From NCBI GenBank assembly GCA_964244695.1, contig CAXTJZ010000096.1, positions 1-13,246 of the forward strand: a stretch of 13,246 nucleotides of DNA, written 5' to 3'. The number at the start of each line of letters is the position of its first letter. Position 1 is the first letter of the stretch. This document shows, one piece after another, positions 7,999 through 13,246 of this stretch. Source of the stretch: BOG-908 sp964244695. Lineage in GTDB: Bacteria > Pseudomonadota > Alphaproteobacteria > Acetobacterales > Acetobacteraceae. Made by a program: the position numbers and the translations under genes. The notes beneath the pieces were generated by a model. The model was not told the DNA's origin. It saw only the letters and a program-made list of their open reading frames with translations, and did not search any database.

Positions 7999-9308
7999 AC
8001 GCCGCCCCGCCCGCCGGCCGCCTGACAGGCGGCGCCCGCGCTGCGTTGCTCGACGCCATGCGACGCACCGCCCCTGCAACCGCGCCCGAGCCGGAAGCGC
8101 CGCCGGTCCAGCCGAGACGCGAGATGGGCTTCGAAAGCCTGCCGGCCTACCAGCTCCTGAACAATCAACGCAGCATGGCCGATGCGATGGGCCTGCGCTT
8201 CCCGTTCTACCGCACGCATGCGGCGCGCGCCGGCGCACGCAGCGTCGTCGAGGGCCATAAGGTGGTGAACTTCGCCTCCTACGACTATCTCGGCCTGAAC
8301 GGCCATCCGGAGATCACCGAAGCGGTGGGCGCGGCCACGGCGGAATGGGGCACCAGCGTTTCCGCCAGCCGCATCACCGCCGGCGAGCGGGATTTCCACA
8401 CCACGCTGGAGACCGCGCTGGCCGGCATCTACCAAAGCGAGGCGGCACTCGCCTTTGTCAGCGGCCACGCCACCGCCATCTCCACCATCGCGGCGCTGCT
8501 CGGCCCGAAAGACCTGATCCTGCACGACTCGCTGATCCACAATTGCGTTGTGGTGGGCGCGCAGCTCTGCGGCGCCACGCGGCGGTCGTTCCCGCATAAC
8601 GACATGGACGCGCTGGACGCCATGCTCGCATCCAGCCGCGCCCGCTTCGAGCGCGTGCTCATCGTCTCCGAAGGCCTCTACTCGATGGACGGCGACGGGC
8701 CGGATTTGGCCCGGCTTGTAGAGATCAAGGACCGCCACGAGTGCTGGCTTATGGTCGACGACGCCCACGCGCTGGGCGTGCTCGGGCGGACGGGTCTCGG
8801 CATCTTCGAGATGGCGGGCGTCGATCCCGGGCGGGTGGACATCTGGCTGGGCACGCTGTCGAAGACGCTGGTCAGCTGCGGCGGCTACGTGGCCGGCAGC
8901 GCGGCACTTATCGACTACCTCAAGCTTACCGCGCCGGGCATGGTCTATAGCGTCGGCCTGCCGGCGCCAGCCGCGGTGGCGGCGCTGACCGCCATACGGT
9001 TGATGCTGCGCGAGCCGGAGCGGGTGACGCGGCTGCAGGCGAACGGGCAGCGTTTCCTCGCAAGCGCCCGCGCGGCGGGGCTCGATGTCGGGACGAGCTG
9101 GGGTTATGCGGTGACACCCATAGTATTGGGGGATTCGCTGCGGACGCTAACGCTGGCGGACCGGCTGCTGACGCGCGGCTATAACGCATTTCCTATCATT
9201 CCGCCTGGCGTGCCGGAGCGGTCCGCGCGGCTGCGCTTCTTTATCTCGTCGGAGCATACGGAGGAGGAGATCGACGGGGCGGTGGCGGCTGTGACTGAGC
9301 TTCGGTAA
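7995..9308 (+). CDS. PLP-dependent alpha-oxoamine synthase (serine palmitoyltransferase / AONS / KBL family)
   Basis: A 437-aa fold-type I PLP enzyme. The family condenses an acyl thioester with a small amino acid, releasing CO2, to give an alpha-amino ketone. Visible motifs are the core opening FASYDYLGLNGHPEI, SVSASRITAG before the substrate loop, LILHDSLIHN, EGLYSMDGD, the PLP-contacting VDDAHALGVLG (Asp256, His258), and GTLSKTL with Lys290 as the Schiff-base lysine. The C-terminal RLRFFISSEHTEEEID ends at the usual place. All key residues are present, so it should be active. It starts with GTG inside GTGA, overlapping the PKS stop by 4 nt, which implies translational coupling and a shared task. 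Before the core is an extra segment of about 50 residues: a predicted helix (about 9-24), then an Ala/Pro-rich linker (about 25-40). This could dock to the PKS (inference). The amino-acid substrate (Ser, Ala, Gly or other) cannot be read from sequence. The TAA stop falls in the conserved end of repeat copy 2. Confidence 0.92.
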   Translation: MNAAPPAGRLTGGARAALLDAMRRTAPATAPEPEAPPVQPRREMGFESLPAYQLLNNQRSMADAMGLRFPFYRTHAARAGARSVVEGHKVVNFASYDYLGLNGHPEITEAVGAATAEWGTSVSASRITAGERDFHTTLETALAGIYQSEAALAFVSGHATAISTIAALLGPKDLILHDSLIHNCVVVGAQLCGATRRSFPHNDMDALDAMLASSRARFERVLIVSEGLYSMDGDGPDLARLVEIKDRHECWLMVDDAHALGVLGRTGLGIFEMAGVDPGRVDIWLGTLSKTLVSCGGYVAGSAALIDYLKLTAPGMVYSVGLPAPAAVAALTAIRLMLREPERVTRLQANGQRFLASARAAGLDVGTSWGYAVTPIVLGDSLRTLTLADRLLTRGYNAFPIIPPGVPERSARLRFFISSEHTEEEIDGAVAAVTELR

Positions 9309-9465
9309 GGCAAGCAAGGCCTTCTTTTTTGAAAAAAAGAAGCAAAAAACTTTTGCTTCCCTCGACGCTGCGACGCGCGCGCTCACCGGAGAGAACCGTC
9401 TGCCGCAGATGCGGGGTAGGAAAAGTTTTTTGGTCCTTTTTTTCAAAAAAGGACTGCTTCCTTCC
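9306..9465. repeat. Palindromic intergenic repeat element, copy 2 (both arms intact)
   Basis: The left end TAAGGCAAGC (9306-9315) matches copy 1 exactly and includes the stop codon of the oxoamine synthase. The left hairpin is CTTCTTTTTT (9321-9330) pairing with AAAAAAGAAG (9333-9342), followed by CAAAAAACTTTTG, which can itself fold (CAAAA/TTTTG). The right arm is the inverted counterpart: AAAAGTTTTTTG, then GTCCTTTTTT (9433-9442) pairing with AAAAAAGGAC (9445-9454). The outer four base pairs differ between arms (CTTC/GAAG versus GTCC/GGAC) but remain paired. It lies between two genes on the same strand, so it may attenuate or process their transcript. Confidence 0.85.
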
Positions 9466-9473
9466 TTTCACGC

Positions 9474-9488
9474 AAAGGTCACACCCTG
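9474..9488 (+). promoter_or_regulatory. Possible ribosome binding site and CTG start for the SDR
   Basis: AAAGG at 9474-9478 is the only Shine-Dalgarno-like sequence near the SDR start. It is 7 nt before an in-frame CTG (9486-9488) and 28 nt before the first standard start codon, GTG 9507. Starting at CTG would add seven residues and restore the first beta-strand (NQFLNIVITG) that SDRs normally have before the glycine loop. Non-AUG CTG initiation is rare, so this stays tentative. Confidence 0.3.
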
Positions 9489-9506
9489 AACCAGTTCCTG
9501 AATATC

Positions 9507-10262
9507 GTGATCACCGGCGTATCCAGCGGCATAGGCGCGGCGCTAGCCGTCCACTATGCCCGCCCGGGTGTGACCCTGGGCATCACCGGCCGTGACGCCG
9601 CCCGCCTTGGCACCGTCGCGTCGCAGCTGGGCGACGCAGGCGCTGCAGTCTCGCAAGGCGTGTTCGACGTCAGGGACCGGCCGGCAGTAGCGGCCTTCCT
9701 CGGCGGGTTCGAGGCCGCACACCCAATCGACCTGCTGGTAGCCAATGCCGGCGTGTTGGAAGGCAGGCAGGCGGACGGCACGCTGGAGGATGGCGAGGCG
9801 GCCCGCCGCGTGGTCGAGATCAACCTGCTCGGCGCCATCGACACAGTGCACGCCGTGCTGCCCGGCATGACCAGGCGCGGACGCGGGCACATCGTGCTGG
9901 TCAGCTCGCTGGCCGGCATCTCGCCCGTGGCTGACGCGCCGGCCTACAGCGCCAGCAAGGCTGGGCTGCTGGGCTACGGCCGCGCGTTGCGGGCGGCGCT
10001 GCAGCCGGCCGGGGTGCGTGTGTCTGTGGTGTGCCCGGGATACGTGGCGAGCGCCATGACCGACAGCCACATCGGCAAGCAGCCCGGGAAGATCAGTGCG
10101 CCTGCGGCGGCGCGCCTGATCGCGTCAGGCGTCGCGCGCAATCGGGCGGTAATCGGCTTTCCGCGGATGCTGTTCGGGCTGGCGTTGATCACGCCGTTTG
10201 TGCCGGAGGCGATCAACCGGATGGCTACGCGGGATCTGCGGTTTCATGTGGCTGGGAAGTGA
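9507..10262 (+). CDS. Classical short-chain dehydrogenase/reductase, candidate 3-keto reductase
   Basis: A Rossmann-fold NAD(P)H oxidoreductase of 251 aa (from GTG 9507). It shows the cofactor loop TGVSSGIG, a Gly-Arg after the second strand (ITGRDAAR, often seen in NADPH users), NAG in LLVANAG, catalytic Ser134 (VSSLAG), Tyr147 and Lys151 (AYSASKAG), and CPGYVASAMT after the active site. Length and order fit the classical SDR family, including 3-ketodihydrosphingosine reductases. Its place after the PKS and oxoamine synthase suggests it reduces the 2-amino-3-ketone to the amino alcohol, but SDRs are versatile and family membership alone does not prove this. The C-terminal stretch around IGFPRMLFGLALITPFV is hydrophobic and could touch a membrane or a lipid substrate. 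GTG 9507 leaves only two residues before the glycine loop; a CTG at 9486 fits the fold better. Repeat copy 2 separates it from the oxoamine synthase by about 200 nt, so co-transcription is uncertain. Confidence 0.88.
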   Translation: MITGVSSGIGAALAVHYARPGVTLGITGRDAARLGTVASQLGDAGAAVSQGVFDVRDRPAVAAFLGGFEAAHPIDLLVANAGVLEGRQADGTLEDGEAARRVVEINLLGAIDTVHAVLPGMTRRGRGHIVLVSSLAGISPVADAPAYSASKAGLLGYGRALRAALQPAGVRVSVVCPGYVASAMTDSHIGKQPGKISAPAAARLIASGVARNRAVIGFPRMLFGLALITPFVPEAINRMATRDLRFHVAGK

Positions 10263-10264
10263 AG

Positions 10265-10310
10265 CGAGGACTTCTTTTTTGAAAAAAAAGCAAAAAACTT
10301 TTGTCCTTCC
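10265..10310. repeat. Palindromic repeat element, copy 3 (single arm), possible terminator
   Basis: Right after the SDR stop lies one arm of the repeat family: CTTCTTTTTT (10271-10280), GAAAAAAAAG, CAAAAAACTTTTG, then TCCTTCC. Compared with copy 2 the GAAG half of the stem has lost bases, but an outer pairing of AGGAC (10268-10272) with GTCCT (10303-10307) encloses the unit. No right arm is found in the next 200 nt. Its position and T-rich runs make it a plausible terminator for the upstream genes. Confidence 0.65.
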
Positions 10311-10497
10311 GCCGCTTCAGCGTCCTGCGTTTGCCTGAGGCATCCGGCTGGTGACGCAGACGGGCGATTTACAATTCACAGCCCCCGAGGCGGTCGCCTT
10401 TACAGCTTTCCGCGCAAGAAACGGTAATCTTGCGTAACTTCGCACCTGCACAATCGTATCCTGCACCGGCGACTTCGCGCTGAGGAATACGACTGAC
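10311..10497. other. Intergenic stretch without recognised features
   Basis: About 190 nt between the half repeat and the small ORF. Its composition is less G/C-rich than the flanking genes. I see no tRNA, no riboswitch and no convincing promoter. GAGGA at 10482-10486 is the only ribosome-binding-like site and serves the ORF at 10498. Confidence 0.4.
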
Positions 10498-10719
10498 ATG
10501 CTGGACTACGTACCCGATGACCTGACTGGCGCCAATGCGTCGTCCTGCGGGCAGGAGCTGACGGTGGTTTGGGAGAGCGAAAATGTGCCTGAAGACGGGC
10601 TGCTGCTTCAGCTGATTGCCGCTTCCCGGGCGACGATCATTGACATGGTTCCCACGGACAGGATGGTGCGCCCGGCGGTCTTTCAACCTGAACGAATTTC
10701 CGGATTTTGTGCGGTCTGA
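10498..10719 (+). CDS. Hypothetical small protein, 73 aa (doubtful)
   Basis: An ATG-started frame of 73 residues preceded by GAGGA 11 nt upstream, a slightly long spacing. The product is acidic in its first half (MLDYVPDDLTGAN, WESENVPEDG), then has a short hydrophobic helix-like part (LLLQLIAASRATIIDMV), and ends in PAVFQPERISGFCAV. Many third positions are G or C, as expected for a gene here, but the signal weakens in the last 15 codons. I do not recognise a family and see no signal peptide or convincing membrane segment. It sits between two repeat elements and may be a remnant of a longer gene. The antisense frame over the same bases starts inside repeat copy 4 and looks spurious. Confidence 0.35.
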   Translation: MLDYVPDDLTGANASSCGQELTVVWESENVPEDGLLLQLIAASRATIIDMVPTDRMVRPAVFQPERISGFCAV

Positions 10720-10726
10720 AGGAAAC

Positions 10727-10871
10727 AACGACTTCTTTTCCGAAACAGCAAAAGAGGCCTTCCCCCCCCCGCCCGCTGCCATAGTCGTTAGCCGCACGTA
10801 TCGGCAACGCGCACACAGTGGAGACAAAAGTTTTTTGGTTCTTTTTTTCAAAAAAGAACTTCTTCCTTTCT
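10727..10871. repeat. Palindromic intergenic repeat element, copy 4 (left arm decayed, right arm intact)
   Basis: The right arm has AAAAGTTTTTTG, then GTTCTTTTTT (10838-10847) pairing with AAAAAAGAAC (10850-10859), followed by TTCTTCC. The outer stem pairs are GTTC/GAAC, a third version of the same hairpin. The left arm (GACTTCTTTTCCGAAACAG, then CAAAAGAGGCC) keeps the order of motifs but its stem no longer pairs well, and a run of nine C follows at 10762-10770. It lies between the small plus-strand ORF and the minus-strand pseudogene. A TGA inside its A/T-rich hairpin is the first stop met by the pseudogene frame. Confidence 0.75.
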
Positions 10872-10878
10872 TCTACAG

Positions 10879-11247
10879 CGTTGCCAATCCAATACACGCC
10901 GAGACTGTACGCCAGGTTTCTCGACACCCAGGCGCATCACGTCGCCGGGTTTGAGAAAGATCGGCGGCTTCATCCCCACGCCGGACAGCGTCCCGATGGT
11001 GACGATGTCGCCCGGCTCCAACGTCATGAACTCGCTCAGGTAGCTGATGATCTTTGCCACGCTGAAGATCATCATGCGCGTATTGCCGTCCTGCACGCGG
11101 CTTCAATTAAGCTCCAGCCACAGGCCGTGCTGCTGTGGGTCGCCAACCTTATCTGTCGTCACCAGCATGTCCCGACGGGGCCGAAGGTGTCGCAGCCCTT
11201 GCCTTTGTCCCAGGTCCCGCCTTGCTCGATCTGATACGCCTGCAGCA
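10879..11247 (-). pseudogene. Fumarylacetoacetate hydrolase family remnant (truncated, frameshifted, with nonsense codon)
   Basis: Three minus-strand segments line up in order with the C-terminal half of the FAH fold (fumarylpyruvate hydrolase and ureidoglycolate-lyase-like enzymes that cleave or hydrate 2-oxo acids using Mg2+). First is QIEQGGTWDKGKGCDTFGPVG (about 11170-11235). Then comes LVTTDKVGDPQQHGLWLELN (11106-11165), out of frame with the first: only five bases (11166-11170) stand where the codons for Pro-Trp would need six. Then a TGA (11103-11105) replaces the expected Gly codon. The frame continues unchanged as VQDGNTRMMIFSVAKIISYL, PGDIVTIGTLSGVG and LKPGDVMRLGVEKPGVQ. The N-terminal half is not recognisable above about 11247, where the start region of the kinase follows. 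An intact family member has about 220-290 aa. With one frameshift, one nonsense codon and a lost N-terminus it should be non-functional. Confidence 0.85.
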
Positions 11248-11317
11248 GAACCGGCAACCCTCCGCTCGCGTTGCCCCTGCGCCACACCGCGGCCAGCACG
11301 GCCTGCCTGGAGCCGAC

Positions 11318-13246
11318 ATGGCCGATCATGACATCACGAGCGATCCCGCCCCGGGGTTGACGCAATGGCACTGCATCGACGCCCTGAAAGAAGGGGTGTA
11401 CGTGGTCGATGGGGCCGGCTGCTGCCTGTTCATCAACAGGTCTGCGCTGGGTATCCTGGGCTATGAGAGACCGGCAGACCTGCTCGGCCGAAACATGCAC
11501 GTGGCCATCCACCACACGCGGCCAGACGGCTCCTCCTTCCCGCAAGCCGAGTGCCCTCTGCTGCACACCCTGACAAGCGGGTTGTCGGTCCGGTTGGACA
11601 ACGAGATGCTGTGGCGCCGGGACGGCACGCCTTTCTTCGCCGAATATTCCTCCTCCGCGGTGATGGACGGGGATGCCATTGCCGGCAGCATCATAACGTT
11701 CACCGACGTGAGCGTCCGCCAGGACGCCCAGAAGCGCCTGGCCGTACAATATGCCACGAGCCAGGTGCTCTCCGGCACCACGCCTGAGGCCAGCATGCCG
11801 GCGCGCCTGCTCGAGGCGATCGGCACCGGCCTTGACTGGGATGTGGGCGCGTTCTGGCGCCGCGAGGAAGCCGTGCCGGGCCATGACGTTCTGCACTGCG
11901 TGGCAGAGTGGCGATCGCGCGACGCCGGCCGCGCCGCGGAATTCGCCCTTGATCGCATGGGCTCGGCGCTCGAACTGGGCGCCGGCCTGCCGGGCAAGGT
12001 ATGGGCCACGGAAAACGCCCTCCACGTCGCCGACCTGTCTTCCGCCACCGACAGCTTGCGCAGCGTGGACGCGGCGCAGCTGGGCCTGACAAGCGCGCTG
12101 GCTTTCCCGCTGATGGATGGCGCCACCGTCGTGGGCGCCGTCGAATTCTACAGCCGCCGTGCCATAGGGCTGGACGAGAGCCTGCTCGAATCCGTCTCCA
12201 TGCTCGGCCACCAGATCGGCCTGACGATGGAACGCAAGCGTGTGGCCGGCGCGCTGGGCGAGACCGAGCGGCTGAAAGGCGCCATCCTGGCCGCCTTGCC
12301 CGACGGCGTGGTCACGCTGGACGCGCGCGGCATCATCCTGGAGTTCAACGCCGCCGCCGAACGCATCTTCGGCCGCGATGCCGCCTCGGTCATCGGCCAG
12401 GAGCTCGGCCCGCTGATCTTCCCTGCCGAGACGCTGGAGGGACACCGCCGCTCCTTCGCCCGTGCCGCCGACGGCGAGGAGGCGATGTTCGGCGGGCGTG
12501 TCGAAGTCGATGCGGTCGATGCGTCCGGCAGGCGATTTCCCATGGAGCTATCGGTCACCCGGGTGGCGCAGGAGCCCCGCCTGCTGTTCACGATTCACTT
12601 GCGTGACATCTCCAAACGGCGCGCCGAGCATCAGCGCCTGCGCGAGAGCGAGGCGCGCTTCCGCACCATCGCCGACGCCATCCCGCAGATGATCTGGGTG
12701 ACTGACGCAGCGGGCGCGATCACCTGGTATAATCGCCGCTGGTACGATTACACGGGCACCACCTTTGCCGAGATGGCCGGCTGGGGCTGGAGAAACGTGC
12801 ATCACCCCGACCATCTGGAGCGCGTGGAGAAGCGCCTGCGGCATTGTTTCGCCACCAGCGAGGACTGGGAAGACACGTTCCCGCTGCGCGGCCGCGACGG
12901 CCAGTACCGTTGGTTCCTCTCGCGTGCCTTGCCGATACGCGAGGAGCCGGACGCGGCCTGTCCGAACGGCCGCATCCTGGGGTGGTTCGGCACCAACACC
13001 GACGTTACCGAGATGCGCGAGGCGGAGGAAAGCTTGCTGACCGCGCGCGACGAAGCGGAAGCCGCCAACCGGGCGAAGAGCACCTTCATCGCCAACATGA
13101 GCCATGAATTGCGCACGCCGCTGTCGGCCATCATCGGCTATGCCGAGATGCTGGGCGAGGAGATCGAGGACGGCACCCCGCCCGACGATCTTGCGCGCGA
13201 CGTGCAGAAGATCGAGGGCAATGCGCGCCACCTGCTCGGCCTGATC
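11318..13246 (+). CDS. Multi-PAS/GAF sensor histidine kinase, C-terminus cut by window end
   Basis: An open frame of 643 codons runs from ATG 11318 to the last base. GGAG at 11309-11312, 5 nt upstream, supports the start. There is no signal peptide or membrane segment, so it is a soluble cytosolic sensor. Domains in order: PAS 1, residues about 10-130 (EGVYVVDGAGCCLFINRSA, HHTRPDGSSFPQAECP, WRRDGTPFFAEYSSS, a PAC-like end); GAF, about 140-305 (LLEAIGTGLDWDVGAFWRR, GLPGKVWATENALHVADL, AFPLMDGATVVGAVEFYS); PAS 2, about 312-430 (ILAALPDGVVTLDARGIILE, FNAAAERIFGR); PAS 3, about 437-570 (IPQMIWVTDAAGAITWYN, GRDGQYRWFLSRALPI); a short coiled linker; then the HisKA dimerisation helix with NMSHELRTPLSAIIGYAEML, where His596 is the expected phosphorylation site. 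The ATP-binding HATPase_c domain and any receiver lie beyond the window. The ligand and partner regulator are unknown. It sits close to a decayed gene and shows no clear link to the polyketide locus. Confidence 0.92.
   Translation, partial: MADHDITSDPAPGLTQWHCIDALKEGVYVVDGAGCCLFINRSALGILGYERPADLLGRNMHVAIHHTRPDGSSFPQAECPLLHTLTSGLSVRLDNEMLWRRDGTPFFAEYSSSAVMDGDAIAGSIITFTDVSVRQDAQKRLAVQYATSQVLSGTTPEASMPARLLEAIGTGLDWDVGAFWRREEAVPGHDVLHCVAEWRSRDAGRAAEFALDRMGSALELGAGLPGKVWATENALHVADLSSATDSLRSVDAAQLGLTSALAFPLMDGATVVGAVEFYSRRAIGLDESLLESVSMLGHQIGLTMERKRVAGALGETERLKGAILAALPDGVVTLDARGIILEFNAAAERIFGRDAASVIGQELGPLIFPAETLEGHRRSFARAADGEEAMFGGRVEVDAVDASGRRFPMELSVTRVAQEPRLLFTIHLRDISKRRAEHQRLRESEARFRTIADAIPQMIWVTDAAGAITWYNRRWYDYTGTTFAEMAGWGWRNVHHPDHLERVEKRLRHCFATSEDWEDTFPLRGRDGQYRWFLSRALPIREEPDAACPNGRILGWFGTNTDVTEMREAEESLLTARDEAEAANRAKSTFIANMSHELRTPLSAIIGYAEMLGEEIEDGTPPDDLARDVQKIEGNARHLLGLI

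Noticed and set aside
5041..8238. Very long minus-strand frame (1065 codons) opposite the PKS
   Set aside because: It has no recognisable domain and a His/Arg/Gln/Gly-rich composition, typical of the complement of a high-GC gene with strong third-position bias.
9306..9465. Repeat copy 2 as a simple intrinsic terminator
   Set aside because: It has two inverted arms, lies between same-strand genes of one likely pathway, and the same element also sits between divergent genes, so termination alone does not account for it.
9241..9595. Short frames on both strands encoding Lys/Phe-rich peptides (for example KKRTKKL, SFFEKKDQKTF)
   Set aside because: They are translations of the A/T-rich hairpin element, and similar peptides arise from every copy.
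10762..10770. Run of nine C as a possible phase-variation switch
   Set aside because: It lies in a decayed repeat arm, not in or directly before a supported gene.
10369..10851. 160-codon minus-strand frame over the small ORF
   Set aside because: It starts inside repeat copy 4, has no gene-like codon pattern and no recognisable domain.
385..10871. The recurring hairpins as a CRISPR array or IS-element ends
   Set aside because: Copies are widely and irregularly spaced with no uniform spacers, no cas genes and no transposase in the window.
11159..12445. 428-codon minus-strand frame opposite the kinase
   Set aside because: Only its last roughly 25 residues are meaningful, as part of the FAH remnant; the rest mirrors the PAS/GAF coding sequence.

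Overview
The window is high-GC DNA (strong G/C bias at third codon positions, broken by short A/T-rich palindromes between genes). This suggests an alphaproteobacterium. The A/T-rich intergenic hairpins remind me of Acetobacteraceae genomes, but that is recollection, not something the sequence proves. It reads as an accessory region: a secondary-metabolism locus, repeat elements, a decayed gene and a sensor kinase.

Layout. (1) 1-360, minus strand: the N-terminal two thirds of an NAD(P)H-dependent FMN reductase/flavodoxin-fold protein, cut by the window start. (2) 361-657: divergent intergenic region holding a complete copy of a palindromic repeat element and a 9-bp inverted repeat. (3) 658-7998, plus: a single-module, fully reducing type I polyketide synthase of about 2446 aa, ordered KS-AT-DH-(dead methyltransferase)-(structural KR)-ER-KR-ACP, with no thioesterase. 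(4) 7995-9308, plus: a PLP-dependent alpha-oxoamine synthase whose GTG start overlaps the PKS stop by 4 nt. (5) 9306-9465: second repeat element. (6) 9507-10262, plus: a classical short-chain dehydrogenase with an unusual start. (7) 10265-10310: half a repeat element. (8) 10498-10719: a doubtful 73-aa ORF. (9) 10727-10871: fourth repeat element, partly decayed. (10) 10879-11247, minus: remnant of a fumarylacetoacetate hydrolase family gene with one frameshift, one nonsense codon and no N-terminus. (11) 11318 to the window end, plus: a multi-PAS/GAF sensor histidine kinase, cut just after its phospho-acceptor histidine box.

How the genes may work together (inference). The PKS would build a saturated or partly reduced acyl chain on its ACP. 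With no thioesterase present, the translationally coupled oxoamine synthase is the obvious off-loading enzyme: it would condense the acyl-ACP with an amino acid, with loss of CO2, to give a 2-amino-3-ketone. The following SDR could reduce that ketone to a 2-amino-3-alcohol. This is the logic of sphingoid bases and of the fungal sphinganine-analogue toxins (PKS, then oxoamine synthase, then ketoreductase), here in a compact bacterial locus. The substrate chain, the amino acid and the product cannot be read from sequence alone.
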